DNA of 64,000 bases from Scalesia atractyloides (Eukaryota > Streptophyta > Magnoliopsida > Asterales > Asteraceae), in NCBI GenBank assembly GCA_947069175.1, contig CAMTDV010000013.1, positions 58,906,610 through 58,970,609 of the forward strand. The letters run 5' to 3'. Positions 24,107-35,267 of the stretch are shown piece after piece. A program made the position numbers and the translations under genes. Below the pieces are notes generated by a model. That model did no database searches. It saw only the letters and a list, made by a program, of their open reading frames with translations, and was not told the DNA's origin. How positions within the stretch are numbered: position 1 is the stretch's first letter; each line of letters starts with the position of its first letter.

Positions 24107-24119
24107 GGCTCTGATACCA
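24107..24119 (-). promoter_or_regulatory. Primer binding site of copia-2 (tRNA-iMet)
   Basis: On the minus strand TGGTATCAGAGCC lies two bases after the 5' LTR end, complementary to the 3' end of initiator tRNA-Met, the usual copia primer. Confidence 0.9.
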
Positions 24120-24121
24120 CT

Positions 24122-24565
24122 TGTGAGAGGGGATCGACTTTCCTCTTATGAGCATCGAACTGATTCGACTCAGCTAACAGAGATGGAATTCATTGTTAGC
24201 GAGTTGGACAAACAAACAAGAAAGATATGCTGCTTAAACGCCTTGATTCGTATTAACCAACGTGAAGGTTACATACGAGTAAACAACTGGACAGGGCTTC
24301 GCCGTAGTCCCACACAACACTCAAGCTCCACTATTTATATGTCAACATGACTCGCACAGGAAGAGGTGTGTTTGGCTCGTGCAAGTGGTGCCTCGTACGA
24401 GTGACAAGGTGTCACTCGTACGAGCCACTAAGCTCACTCGTACGAGCCAATTACAAAACATATAAACCATATATAAACATACAATATTTGACATTCTAAG
24501 CCTTATAGCCCTATATACATAACCGACATATCCTAGACGTAGGCGATGGACATTATGCACCAACA
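24122..24565 (-). mobile_element. 5' LTR of copia-2
   Basis: On the minus strand it begins TGTTGGTGCATAATG and ends CCTCTCACA. Four palindromes at 24376-24452 lie upstream of the TATA-like site at 24331-24340. Confidence 0.9.
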
Positions 24566-24899
24566 CCATCCTCCTTTTCCATAGTTTCAAATGATTTCTC
24601 CACACGATATTTACAATGGTTGCAACCATTATAATACCATATATTATCATTGAAAATGGCAGAAATTCTCCTAATAACAAAGACCTTCTTCTTCTTCTAA
24701 TAAAACATAATCAACCAAATACTAACTAAAAGGCATCATAAATAAAAAAGTATATGCAAAAGAAAAAAAAAGTAATTATGGTACCTAGAAAATCTATAAG
24801 AGTAAAATCAGTGTTTTCAAGGAATTCATCCTCGACGCTTGAAATAACATACGACCCAACTTGGTTACTGGATGCTGATGTTGAAGATAGTTTTTCAAT
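24566..24899 (-). pseudogene. RPA70-like pseudogene, 5' part (zinc-finger exon)
   Basis: The minus-strand exon at 24566-24696 (acceptor TTTTATTAG) is fully open and encodes IWYYNGCNHCKYRVEKSF. This matches the first half of the RPA70 DBD-C zinc finger (a WYY..C..C block). A second open segment at about 24785-24899 reads SYVISSVEDEFLENTDF and ends at a CTAG/GTACC donor. The copia-2 5' LTR abuts the zinc-finger exon and the rest of the gene continues at 14828, so the insertion split one exon. Confidence 0.6.
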
Positions 24900-25404
24900 G
24901 TAATTATATATTATTAATGGGTTTTATCTTATAAAATAAAATTGTATACATGTTTAAAATGATTGATAATGCCATTTGTTAAGCTGTAACAATTTTAATA
25001 TACATTGTCTTAAATAAATTAATTTATTTAAGATCATAGTTGATGAACAGTCTACTAACATCAAATGTTTAGAAACACCACGTTTACCTACATTAAAAAT
25101 GTAATGAATTTAAATATCAATTAAATACAAAATAGTATTTAGAATTTAAATATGTTAAGTAAAGATATTTTTTGACATTTAAATTACTTAATAAATATAT
25201 TATATTTTACTTTCATTAAAAGATAACGTATTCAAATATTTAATTGAGGAAAGAGAAGTTAAAATTTGAATTTGAAATCTTAATATATTAAGTAATTATG
25301 AATTTCAATTACAAAGATTTTTCTAACATACAATATGCTTACTAAATTTAACATGAAAAATTATTTAATAAAAATGATTTTCATATTAACTATGATTTAA
25401 AATT
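24900..25404. other. AT-rich sequence, no gene
   Basis: Strongly AT-rich, no coding signal. The last part resembles the tail of a unit of the array that follows. Confidence 0.5.
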
Positions 25405-26560
25405 AAAAGTTAGTAAATAAGAACTTGATTGGTCAAATTTGCTCCATAATTGTATTACTATCATAATTAAATCTTTCATATTCGACGATAAACAAATAAA
25501 ATAAGTTTTGATTATAAGGTTGTTAAATTAGAAAATTAATAAATGATAGTTACAAATTAATAAAATGATTGAAATTAATTTAGAAATCTATCATAAATAA
25601 ATATATTTCAAATTTAAAACTTTGAAAAACATATTTAACTAAATATTAAAAAATGAGTTTAATATAATATAACATTTATGTTTTAAAATTAAAAGTTAGT
25701 AAAATAATCAATTGATTGGTTTTAAAGTTGGTAGTTTAGGATGTTAATAAATGAAAATTACAAATTAAAGAATAATTGAAACTGATTTAGAAACATATCA
25801 TAAATTAACTATTTTAAAATTTCAAAAATATAACTGAATATTTAATAAAAACGAGTTTCATATAATACAACATATGTGCTGTAAAAATAAAAGTTACTAA
25901 ATAATAACTTGTTTGCTCATAATTTGCTCTATAATTATATTACGACCATAATAAAATCCTTTAGAAAGTTAATAAATGATAATTACAAATTTAAGAATTA
26001 TTAAACTTGATTTAGATATCTGCCATAAATAAACAAAATTTCAAAATATACATAACTAGTTTCATATAATATAACATTTACGCTTTAAAATTAAAGTTTG
26101 TAAAATAAGAACTTGGTTGGTATTAATTTGCTTTATAATTATATTACGACTATAATAAAATCCTTTAGAAAGGTAATAAATGATAATTACAAATTAAAGA
26201 ATAATTAAACCTGATTTAGATATCTGCCATAAATAAACATATTTCAAATTTTCCAAAATATACATAACTGAATATTAAATAACAATGAGTTTCATATAAT
26301 ATAAAATTTACGCTTGATAATTAAAAGTTTGTAAAATAATAACTTTAATGGTCTTAATTTGCTCTATAATTATCTTACCACCAAAATAAAATTTCTTATA
26401 TTTAACAATAAACAAATAAAATAATTTTAAGTTATAAGGTTGTTAAATTATGGAATTAATAAATGATAATTACAAATTAAAAATAATGGAAATTGATTTA
26501 GAAATCGGCCATAAAAACATATTTCAAATTTAAAATTTTCAAAAATATACATAACTAAAG
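25405..26560. repeat. AT-rich tandem array, five units of about 200-290 bp
   Basis: The marker AAAAGTTAGTAAA (or a close variant) recurs at about 25405, 25691, 25888, 26092 and 26323. Each unit continues with AATTTGCTCTATAATT, ATAAATGATAATTACAAATT and TTTCATATAATATAACATTT blocks. Units 1 and 5 contain an extra segment of about 60 bases missing from units 2-4, which explains the length variation. Confidence 0.8.
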
Positions 26561-28506
26561 ATAATAATTTTTAGACAATGAAATATATCTAGTAAAAATG
26601 AGATAAAAAAGAATTACTAACATCTCCTCAGTAAATATTATGAAACTTTAAAAATAACAAAATAAATTTATAAAATTTCAAATATTTTTGAATCTATCTA
26701 AATATAACATAAGAACATTGAAAACAAAAATTAATTGAAAAACTAAAATCTAAAACATCTCTTTAGTTGAAAATATATTTATTTACATATAGTTAACAAC
26801 TATTTAAGGAATCCGGATCAACTCACCATAAGGCATATTATCTCCCTACATGTCGACTGCAAAATCACTTGGTATTGTCTGTGAAAGAAGATACTAAAAA
26901 ATCATATTTACATATTAATAATAATAATAATAATAATCAAGCATTATATATATATATATACAAAAGAATAATGTAACATACAAAGTAGAACGATTGTTCA
27001 TTATAGATAAATTTAAATAAACTAAGATTCATATTCTTTAGATTATCTGTAATCATAATTAAAAAGGTGTATTATCTAATAATAATAATAAGTTAATGCT
27101 AAATACAAATCATTAAAAATGTAATTGAAGTGTAAATATATTACATTACTGCAAAATCTCTAATTGAAAGTATTTTATTAGTTTAAAACAGACAATAATT
27201 AAACTGTCAATATTTTTCATTTTAACAACCATGGATGAAACTTTGAAAAATCTAAAACCTAAATATTGTAATTATTCAAAAGAATCTTAAATGCAAACAA
27301 CCATTAGTGAAAAATATGAACAATCTACAAAAAACTTAAACCAATAAATCTAGAAAAAAAAAAAACAAATCTTGATAACATATACATAAACTATAAATAT
27401 TTTATGCAAAAATTCCGAAAATCCATACAAAAAACTTTTATATGTTTACATAAGAAGATCATCAAACATGTACTAACAACTTAAACCGCATAAAATCTAT
27501 AGTTTTATTTATTTCAAAAAGATAATATAACTAAAACCTTAAAAAACACGTTTAAACTTATTAAAATAAAAAAACAGTAACTACATTCAACTAACCTGTT
27601 AAGTGGTTTAAAAATTCTTTGTTCGATTGATAGTTCAGATTTAGGGTTTTAGCATAAAAGTTCAAAACAAAAACATTAGTAACTTTGATTAATGTTGAAA
27701 AATAAAATATAACTGATATGCACCGAATGCAACATATAAATTATATCAAATAAGGTATAAATGTGACAATTGGCAAAATTCTGGTAATTCTGTACAACTT
27801 GAACAACTAGTACATTGTCTATTTATCGTATAACATGACTTAATTTTTTATTTTAAGTCTTAAAAGTCTAGGAATTTAACCAAATCATAGTTTGGTATGA
27901 TAATCGATTCGTCATGATCACGAATATATAAAACCATATCCTAGACGAATGACAACGACGCGAACATGTATTAAATATCAGAACTAGTTACGGTACAATC
28001 TAATATGATAGAATTAAGATATAAAATATTTCTGCACTATTATACCATAAAATTTTTATATAAAATACCAAAATGTCCAAGTCTGCAGCAAAATTCAGCA
28101 ATTTTGCAGCAAAATTCAGCAATTGTCCGAAAAGCCAAAAATAAATATCGTCCGAAAAGCCAAAAATAAATATTTTTAGCTAAAGAATAATAATGGTTGT
28201 TAGAGATAGTATAAAACCCATATATAAATCTTATTATTTAAAGCTAAACGGTTTGTTCAATAAAAACCTTACAACAAAGCGGGTACCAGAACCGAACTCA
28301 AAATGACAAAATTATTAGTCTGAAGAGCTAGATTAATTAACGGGACAATAAAAATTGTACTAGAATTATTATGAAGATAAAATTTTATAAGTAACACTAT
28401 ATGTCAGTATTTCACATGGTACAAAATCCGAACTAACTTTATCAACCGAACAACAAAACAACAAGACTAGTAAATTATTTTGGCCTACTATAACATCACT
28501 TTAAAG
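26561..28506. other. AT-rich sequence with microsatellites, no gene
   Basis: An (AAT)n run lies at about 26914-26938 and a (TA)n run at 26945-26960. No coding or RNA gene signal is visible. Confidence 0.5.
28085..28173. repeat. Two adjacent short tandem duplications
   Basis: GCAGCAAAATTCAGCAATT occurs at 28085 and 28106; directly after, GTCCGAAAAGCCAAAAATAA occurs at 28125 and 28150. Two independent duplications of 21 and 25 bases lie side by side. Confidence 0.85.
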
Positions 28507-30004
28507 TGTTGGGGCATTATTTTTTATAAAAACTTATATATAAAATTATTAAAGTTATAAAAGTTTATAAAAATTATATTTTATAAAAAAAATAACAACA
28601 CACACCCACCCCACCCCCCCCCCCCCAAACACCTCACGGCAACATGGGGCATTCCCCAAAGCCACTTAAGTTTTGTTGATGTGTTGGCTAATTGTAGATG
28701 TGTTTAGTGGTATATGTGTTATAAGGTTATAATCACCACATTAAAAACCCAAAACTTCTTCATTCATTCATTTCCTAAACACGAAGAACTTCACAAATAT
28801 CCTTCCATTTCCCTTCACAAAATCGGCCAAGGCACCTTCATGTTCACCTTCAAATTAAAAAAAAAAACAAACACAAGAACTTTAAGCATGCATGAAGATC
28901 TAAAGGAGAACTAAAGAAATTGCAAGGTTAAGAGCTCACTTTGGAAGCTTGGAACTCTTATCAACCTATCTTCTTCATCTTTTAGATCATCCCTAGCCTT
29001 GTTCTAGTAGTAAGATCTTAAACCTTATGTTATACTTTTTATTTTATAAAATTTCACAAGATCATCATAAAAATTATATAAAAACCCACTTGAAAAACAC
29101 TAATAAATCTAAGATCACTAACATAATCATGTGATTTTCTTGATAAATTTTGATGATCTTGTCGTTGTTATGAACTAGTAAACTTGAATCTTGCAAAATT
29201 ATAAATAAAAAGGTGATCTAAACATATGCATGTTTAGATTAGCAAGATTCATTAACAAAATATGTCATGAACATAATCTCATACTTTAAAGATGATCATA
29301 CATGAACTAGATCATTAAATAAAAGATATGATTAAATTTTTTTTTATAAATGATAATAAAGTTTTCATTTTAAGAAAGATTAAAATTATAACAAGTTCAT
29401 GACATTTTGTTAATACATTTATATAATAATTGTGATTGATGTTGATTTGAGTTAGTTTAATTACTTAAAACATGTTTATAAAAATATGGGAAATTTATTT
29501 TTAAAGAAAACTATGGCAAATTTTTATAAAAATTAATTTTGATTAAGATATGATTAAACTAAAGATTTGATGGTTAAAAGTGCTTAGAACTTTAATCATG
29601 TTTAGATAAAGGATTTGGATAAAAAGTTAAGAATATAATGACTTATATTTTCTTTAACTAAAAAAATGAGATAAATATATATTTTCAATAAAATATATAT
29701 TTTAAACCACCTTTTATATGCACATGTATTTTTGTATAAAAATATGTTTAAGTGTTCAACTTTTGACAAAATAATATATATTGGACAATTTGGACAAACT
29801 CGGACAAAATAAAATATAGGGTATAAACGAAACAAACAACAAAGACAAAACGAATAAAATAGTCGACGCGAACCTAACAATCAAAACGAACAAATAAAAC
29901 GATACACTTTATATTTACTAGAATTTTTAAATATATATAACTTATAGTTTTTATAAATAAATTTTATAAGTTATAACAAATACTAGTAAATATTTTTGGA
30001 TAAA

Positions 30005-30600
30005 CCCAACTAAACAATTATTATACTAAGCCCATTTTTATAAAAACTATATTGGGCTAAAACTATTTTTATAAAAATATATGGACTAGCCCACTTTCAT
30101 AAAATTAACTTTGGTCTAAGGCCCACTTGTATAAAAATCAAACTTGGGCTAAGCCCACTTTTACAAAATCAAACTTTAGGCTAAGGCCTACTTTTATAAA
30201 AATAAACTTTGGGCTAAGCCCACTTTTATAAAAGTTTACATGGGCTAGACCCATTTAAATAAAAGATAATTTTGGGCCAAGCCTACTTTTATAAAGAAAT
30301 AAATTGGGCTAAATCCATTTTATAAAAACTAACTTTGGGCTAAAAAGCCCACTTTTATAAAAAATAAACTTTGGCTAATCAAATTTTTTATAAACTATAT
30401 TGGGCTAGGCCCAATCTTTCATTTCAACTTTGGCTAGACCCACTTTTATAAACCAATTGGGCTTAACCTACTAAATAAACAAAATTAGGTTGGGCTACAT
30501 GAAATGAATTGGGCTAGGCCCACACAAAGTAAGCAAATTTGGGCTAGGCCCATACTTACAAGAGCTTTTGGGCTAGGCCCAAATGTAATGAATTATTAGA
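30005..30600. repeat. GGGCTAAGCCCACTTTTATAAA array
   Basis: Around fifteen imperfect units of about 35-45 bases, each with a near-palindromic core (GGGCTAAGCCC or GGGCTAGGCCC) followed by ACTTTTATAAA-type sequence. They lie in the middle of the candidate LTR. Confidence 0.8.
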
Positions 30601-30656
30601 TTGAGTTATTTACAATTAATTTATGGACTAGGGTCCATTTAATCAATCTAACATAC

Positions 30657-30702
<46 letters not shown>
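30657..30702. repeat. Compound microsatellite (TA)n(GT)n
   Basis: Alternating TA to about 30680 switches directly to GT. Confidence 0.95.
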
Positions 30703-31661
30703 ATCAACAAAGAAAAACCAACAAATACAAGTACGAAATTAAGATAAAATACTTGTACGAAAAACAAAACAAAAGCCTAAGTGTCTAATAGATTAGAACA
30801 CTTGTAGTTCAAAAAACGAACGAAGTATCAGGAATCGAATAGAGATTTGTATGGAACGCAAATCTTTGAGTTCATGTTTCCCCTTTTATTTAAACGTTTT
30901 TATGGTTTTAAACGTGCGGGGATGTATACATGTTACAATTAATATAGCCGGGAAAATGAAAATATTTAGATCACGTGTGAATAAGGCTCAAGAATTGGGG
31001 CCATTAATGAAAGACAAGTACCGAGGAACAAGGGGATAGATCTATTAGGTTTGGGCGAGCCCCACTCTAATAGGACAATAATAACAAATCGTATTAGAGT
31101 GCTTTTGTGTCTAAAACAAGTGTCTCGGAGACATAATAAATCGTCAAGGTTTGGTTGCCACCTTATTCGGCATACAGATTAGTGTCCTTGCAACACACTA
31201 ATGATCTTACAAGTTTCACTAAGCTATATTAAACGGATTTACTATTTCAAATGTTTTTGATAATTCATTTGATACAAAATTTATAACATGAATTCACTAG
31301 CTTTTGTTGACATTGTTTTAAACAAATGTATTACAGAAAACTAGTGGATGGCCTTCGGGGAAAAATCTTGTTTGTTTGTTGAGAAGTCAAGATGTTGTGT
31401 TTCATCCAGTTTTTGTTGTTATATTTTCGAACTTATGTCTAAATTTTAAATAATGTTTGTTAAACTTGTGGTATGGTTTTTAAAATCAAAGGTTGGTTTG
31501 TGAATTATATATTAAATAAAAAGTATGGATAAGTGTTTTGTAATATAATTGTCGTTTACTTGATTGGATGCAACGATTGTCGCTCTGGCCACACCTCGCG
31601 ACACGCTTCCGCTACATCGAAAAGTGGGGTGTGACAATAAAATCAACCCTTTTAGTAGTAA

Positions 31662-33095
31662 TGTTGGAAAAAGTGTATTTCTTTGTATACTTTTGATTTT
31701 CAGGATTAAAAGAGCTTAAATCTTCAAAAGGAACAAATTAACTGCAAAAACCAACACAAATACAAAAGAAGAGAAGTTGATACATCATAAGGACCCTCCA
31801 AGCTTCACCCCAAGACCAAAAACAACAAATCAGAAGAAAAGCACGGGGTCATGCCACCATGGCATGGGGTCGTGTCCAATGAACACGAGGCCGTGGTCAA
31901 CTCCCAGATATGCAAATCTTGGATAATACAACAAGTGCAATGGCCATCGGGACGTGCCGTTTACACACGGGACCGTGTTAGCATACAGACTGACACATCT
32001 CATTAAATGAAGATAGAGAAGAAGGGGGCACAGGGCCATGTGAACTGTTTGTTTCCAACTATAAATATGGGTACTTGGTTCAATTGCAATCCTTCCCTTG
32101 GAAAACCACTTCTCTCACACCTGCCACCATTCCACCACCATAATACCACCATCATCCACCACATTCATCCATCATTTGTGTACTACTTTTGAGTTCCAAG
32201 CTTGGTTAACTTTTCAATTGGGTGTGTATTAATGACTTAATAACTAGTTTTTTATATTTAAAGTGAACTTTATTCTATCATTTCTTCATGTTTTGTTGAT
32301 TCACTCATTCGTGTCTTTACGGTCTACATAAAGTGCGTTAACTACCTGGAAGTGGGTTCAAGAGTGGTTTGGGTAAAGTTCTTGCCTCGTTAGTGTATAG
32401 ATCCTACGAGGACTTGATTCAAGCTTATTTGGGCTTCCTTTGAGGTAAATAGCATCAAATAAGGGGAAGTAAGAACGACTAGAATCCCTTATAAATAAAC
32501 TACTATTAGAAATTTAACCCAGTCTTGGAGGACTATATCCCTGCTAACTCAGACCAATATGGCCGAGGGTAGCGTTGCCTCCAAAAGAGGGACATGCCAC
32601 ATTTTGCATTGATAACTTACTTAATTATCTTTCAATATTCCAGCCTTGTGGAACTGGATCCCTACTGACTCAGACCAATATGGTTGAGGGTATTGTTGCC
32701 TCCAAAATAGGGACATGCCACTTTAACCAAGATAATCTCTTAAAAAAACCCAAAGTGCGGAAATCATCAAAGGATATGTAAAAGATAAGTCGGAACCAAG
32801 TGATTCCGTCTTGTTTATTTGTTTTCATTTACTATTTAATTTTTATTTAATCAAAACGTTTTTCTAATTGGTGTCGGTTAAATGTTGACGATAATCCGGG
32901 ATTAAAAGCTCTTGTGTCCATGGACGACCTCGGTATCTTGCCATCACTATACTACGCCAACGATGGGCGCACTTGCCCTAATGTATTGTAGAGAGTGATA
33001 GTGAATATCTTGTTTTATAAATATAAAGCTTGATTAAACGAGTGAAAAATGCTAAAAATATATACCTAAAATTATACTCACACTCCATTACGTCA
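31662..33095 (+). mobile_element. Athila-type LTR, probably solo
   Basis: It starts TGTTGGAAAAAGTG and ends CACTCCATTACGTCA; the same end followed by a PBS is seen at 62791, which fixes its orientation and 3' boundary. Flanks AGTAA (31657-31661) and ACTAA (33096-33100) match at 4 of 5. A 25-base stretch upstream of 31662 is also shared with the copy near 62470, so the true start may lie further left. It contains CACGGGGCCGTG-type near-palindromes (31843-32040), TATAAATA (32060-32067) and a 119-bp tandem duplication (markers at 32524 and 32643). Confidence 0.6.
31843..32040. repeat. CACGG..CCGTG near-palindrome array in the Athila LTR
   Basis: Six variants, such as CACGGGGTCATG, GCATGGGGTCGTG and CACGGGACCGTG, end about 20 bases before TATAAATA (32060-32067). 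Confidence 0.85.
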
Positions 33096-33776
33096 ACTAA
33101 ATAAAGAAACTAAAATAAATAAAAGAAACAAAGAGACAAGATAGAATCACTTGGTTCCGACTCATCTTTTACGCATCCTTTGATGATTTCCGCACCTTTA
33201 GGTTTTTTAAGAGATTGTCTTGGTTATAGCGGTATACCTCAAGTATCAATTTCCACTCACTAACCCGTTTTACCCTTTAATTTTTAGTGTTTTCGGTTAT
33301 GAACAAGGGTTCGGCAAAACAGGTTGCACATGCCCCAATTTTCAACAATGGTTTAAAGATTTACTTACCAACACATTAGTACTACCTACTACTACTAAGA
33401 TTCATGAAAAATTTTTGGATTCTTTGGACCGACACGGGTCTAGTTCAAGAACCCTAGATTTTCCCCAAATCTAGATGTTATGTAACATGCAAAGCATAAA
33501 TCAAACAAATCTAGAAGTTAGAAATATACCTTGTTGGTGGATTACGGAAGAAAATCATGAAAAAGTAACAGGGAATCGCCGGGTGCAGAGAAACAGGGCG
33601 TGGCAGTTTTGAGGAAGAAAAGACTATAATCAGGGTTTTAATCCATCTGCAGACAGACACGACCTCGTGCCATTAGAGTCACGGCCCCGTGTTTATATAA
33701 AACATTTTTATATTATGCCCTTGTTTCCCTGTCCACTAGGTTTGTGTTTACCTAATTTGTAGACTTGTCGCGAGCT
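33096..33776 (-). mobile_element. 3' remnant of Athila-3 (minus strand), left of the Athila-2 insertion
   Basis: About 33100-33240 matches the minus-strand LTR sequence at 52250-52380, so it is part of the Athila-3 3' LTR, cut on its left by the plus-strand LTR. From 33240 to 33776 is the post-pol region: on the minus strand a CACGGGGCCGTG pair (33655-33700), a leader and a donor-like AACAAG/GTATAT (exon end 33530), with a possible acceptor CATCTAG near 33473. The 3' ORF that should follow is almost entirely missing. Confidence 0.55.
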
Positions 33777-33781
33777 ATATG

Positions 33782-35118
33782 TGATGTGTGGTCGAAAACC
33801 GGTGCTCTTATATGTTTAAGCTCATGATTTTACATAGCTTTTAGTTTCGAATAGCATATTTAGATTTGTGTTTTACAGGTCTTATAGAGTTTAAGGAGCT
33901 AATCGGGAGCTTTCCGGAGCATCGGGGCGGAAAACGGGTCAACCAGGAGTGCGAAATAGAAAACAACAATTAGAGAGGCCACCACCAACGCCCCCTGGGC
34001 CGTCGTCGACGCCCCTCAGATAAGTCGGCAAAAATTGTTTATAGGTAGTGGATTAGAGTGTCGGAGAAAAATCAGAAGATCCAAGGGCCGTCGGCGACAC
34101 CCCTCCCTTAAGGTTGACGCTGAAACTTCAATTTTGATGATTGGGGACGAGTTATATTGTTGTTTTAACCATTTTCGAGGAGTTATGAGTTTTTAGAGTT
34201 TGAAATCACTTCTTGAAGCCAAGAACACTATCTTCTTCACTTCCATTCCATCTCTTCCATCTATCATCAACCGAATCAATCATTAATCCTTCCTTACCCT
34301 AATCCAATACCATCATCACTATCTTCCAATCTCCAATCCGTTCATCATCACCATCAATCCTAAACCCTAATCACTATCCATATTCATCTTCAAGCTTCAT
34401 GATATCAATGTTCTAGCTCTCATCATCTGGTGACCAAGTTTCGTTCGTCATGAGTGGCTAATTCTTGAGGGTTTCACCCCGGTGTAGACTTTTGTAAGGT
34501 TTAGGATTTGCTTTATGTTTCTTAGTTGATTTGTGACAAATTGAATTGTGAATTGATTGATAATTGTCCTACATTTGAACTACATTTGTGAGTTTTCAAA
34601 TGATTATAAAATTTGACTTTGCGAAATAAGTTTATGTACTTATGCCTTATCTTTCAAAAGAAGTTATTTGTCCAAAGTAACAAAGTGCATTGCGGTCCGT
34701 CATACGCGTGATAGCAATTGGCATCTAAGCTTTGTGATATCAAAACCGTTAATGACAAATTCAATTGAATCGATCCAAAATTATTTAGCAACCCTAGGCT
34801 TTGCGATTGTTCAACCGGGTGTGAACCTTGTTCTCAAATCATTGTTTTAATTAAGTAGTTAAGTTTTCATGTAATCGTTAAAGTTAGTAGTTAAGCAACC
34901 AAATCAACTTTGTCGGTTCATTCAGACACCCCTTTTCAAACAACAAAATTAATCAAATTTTTAGCAAGCTTCATAAATTGTGACAACCGTTTAAATCAAT
35001 CTTGTCCGTACGCAAACCACAAACTCTTCGTGGTTCCACCCCTTACTGCCACTAACACATTGTTAAGGGTAATTTGGGACTAAATATTATCTTTGACTGG
35101 AGCGCGACACTCCGATCA
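33782..35118 (+). mobile_element. 5' LTR of Athila-2
   Basis: It starts TGATGTGTGG and ends CCGATCA; 1337 bases. CGTCGTCGACG and CGTCGGCGACA motifs lie at 34000-34100. A weak TATA-like TTATATT follows near 34152. Confidence 0.9.
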
Positions 35119-35120
35119 AA

Positions 35121-35142
35121 TTTTGGCGTCATTGCCGGGGAG
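35121..35142 (+). promoter_or_regulatory. Primer binding site of Athila-2 (tRNA-Asp type)
   Basis: TTGGCGTCATTGCCGGGGAG, two bases after the LTR, resembles the Athila primer site usually matched to tRNA-Asp (TGGCGCCGTTGCCGGGGA). Confidence 0.85.
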
Positions 35143-35267
35143 TTCGTGCACTTTGCGTTTGGATTTTGTTTGATTTCGTGTTAACTGTTTAAGTGTTTGT
35201 GTTCTTATTATCGTTCCTGCTTTGGTGTTACGCGGTGTGTGTTACTTGTGAAGGTTACAGGTAGTGC

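Larger units (their letters stand above)
14829..24565 (-). mobile_element. Copia-2: full-length LTR element with pol deletion and a 3' ORF
   Basis: LTRs at 14829-15289 and 24122-24565 are clearly related and both run TG..CA on the minus strand. A PBS matching initiator tRNA-Met (24107-24119) follows the 5' LTR and a PPT (15291-15300) precedes the 3' LTR. Inside, in element order, are a leader with palindromes, gag, a protease fragment, an RNase H tail (integrase and RT deleted), a spacer with an internal promoter, and aORF-2. Flanks are TCGTC (14824-14828) and CCATC (24566-24570), a 3-of-5 match whose two differences are transitions. It lies inside an exon of an RPA-like pseudogene. It cannot supply its own integrase or RT. 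Confidence 0.9.
28507..31636 (+). mobile_element. Candidate solo gypsy LTR (about 3.1 kb)
   Basis: It ends in GTGGGGTGTGACA, a gypsy LTR terminus, preceded by a GC-rich stretch with GACACGCTTCCGCTAC that I associate with Asteraceae gypsy LTRs. A possible start is TGTTGGGG at 28507. A promoter-like and leader-like zone lies at about 28700-29000. It contains a C13 run (28614-28626), a GGGCTAAGCCC array and a (TA)n(GT)n microsatellite. No PBS follows the end and no PPT precedes the start. Target duplications are not convincing, so the left boundary is weak. Confidence 0.5.

Noticed and set aside
28614..28626. C13 run as a telomere-like or quadruplex region of note
   Set aside because: It is a single homopolymer run in a low-complexity CA/C-rich stretch without repeated telomere units.
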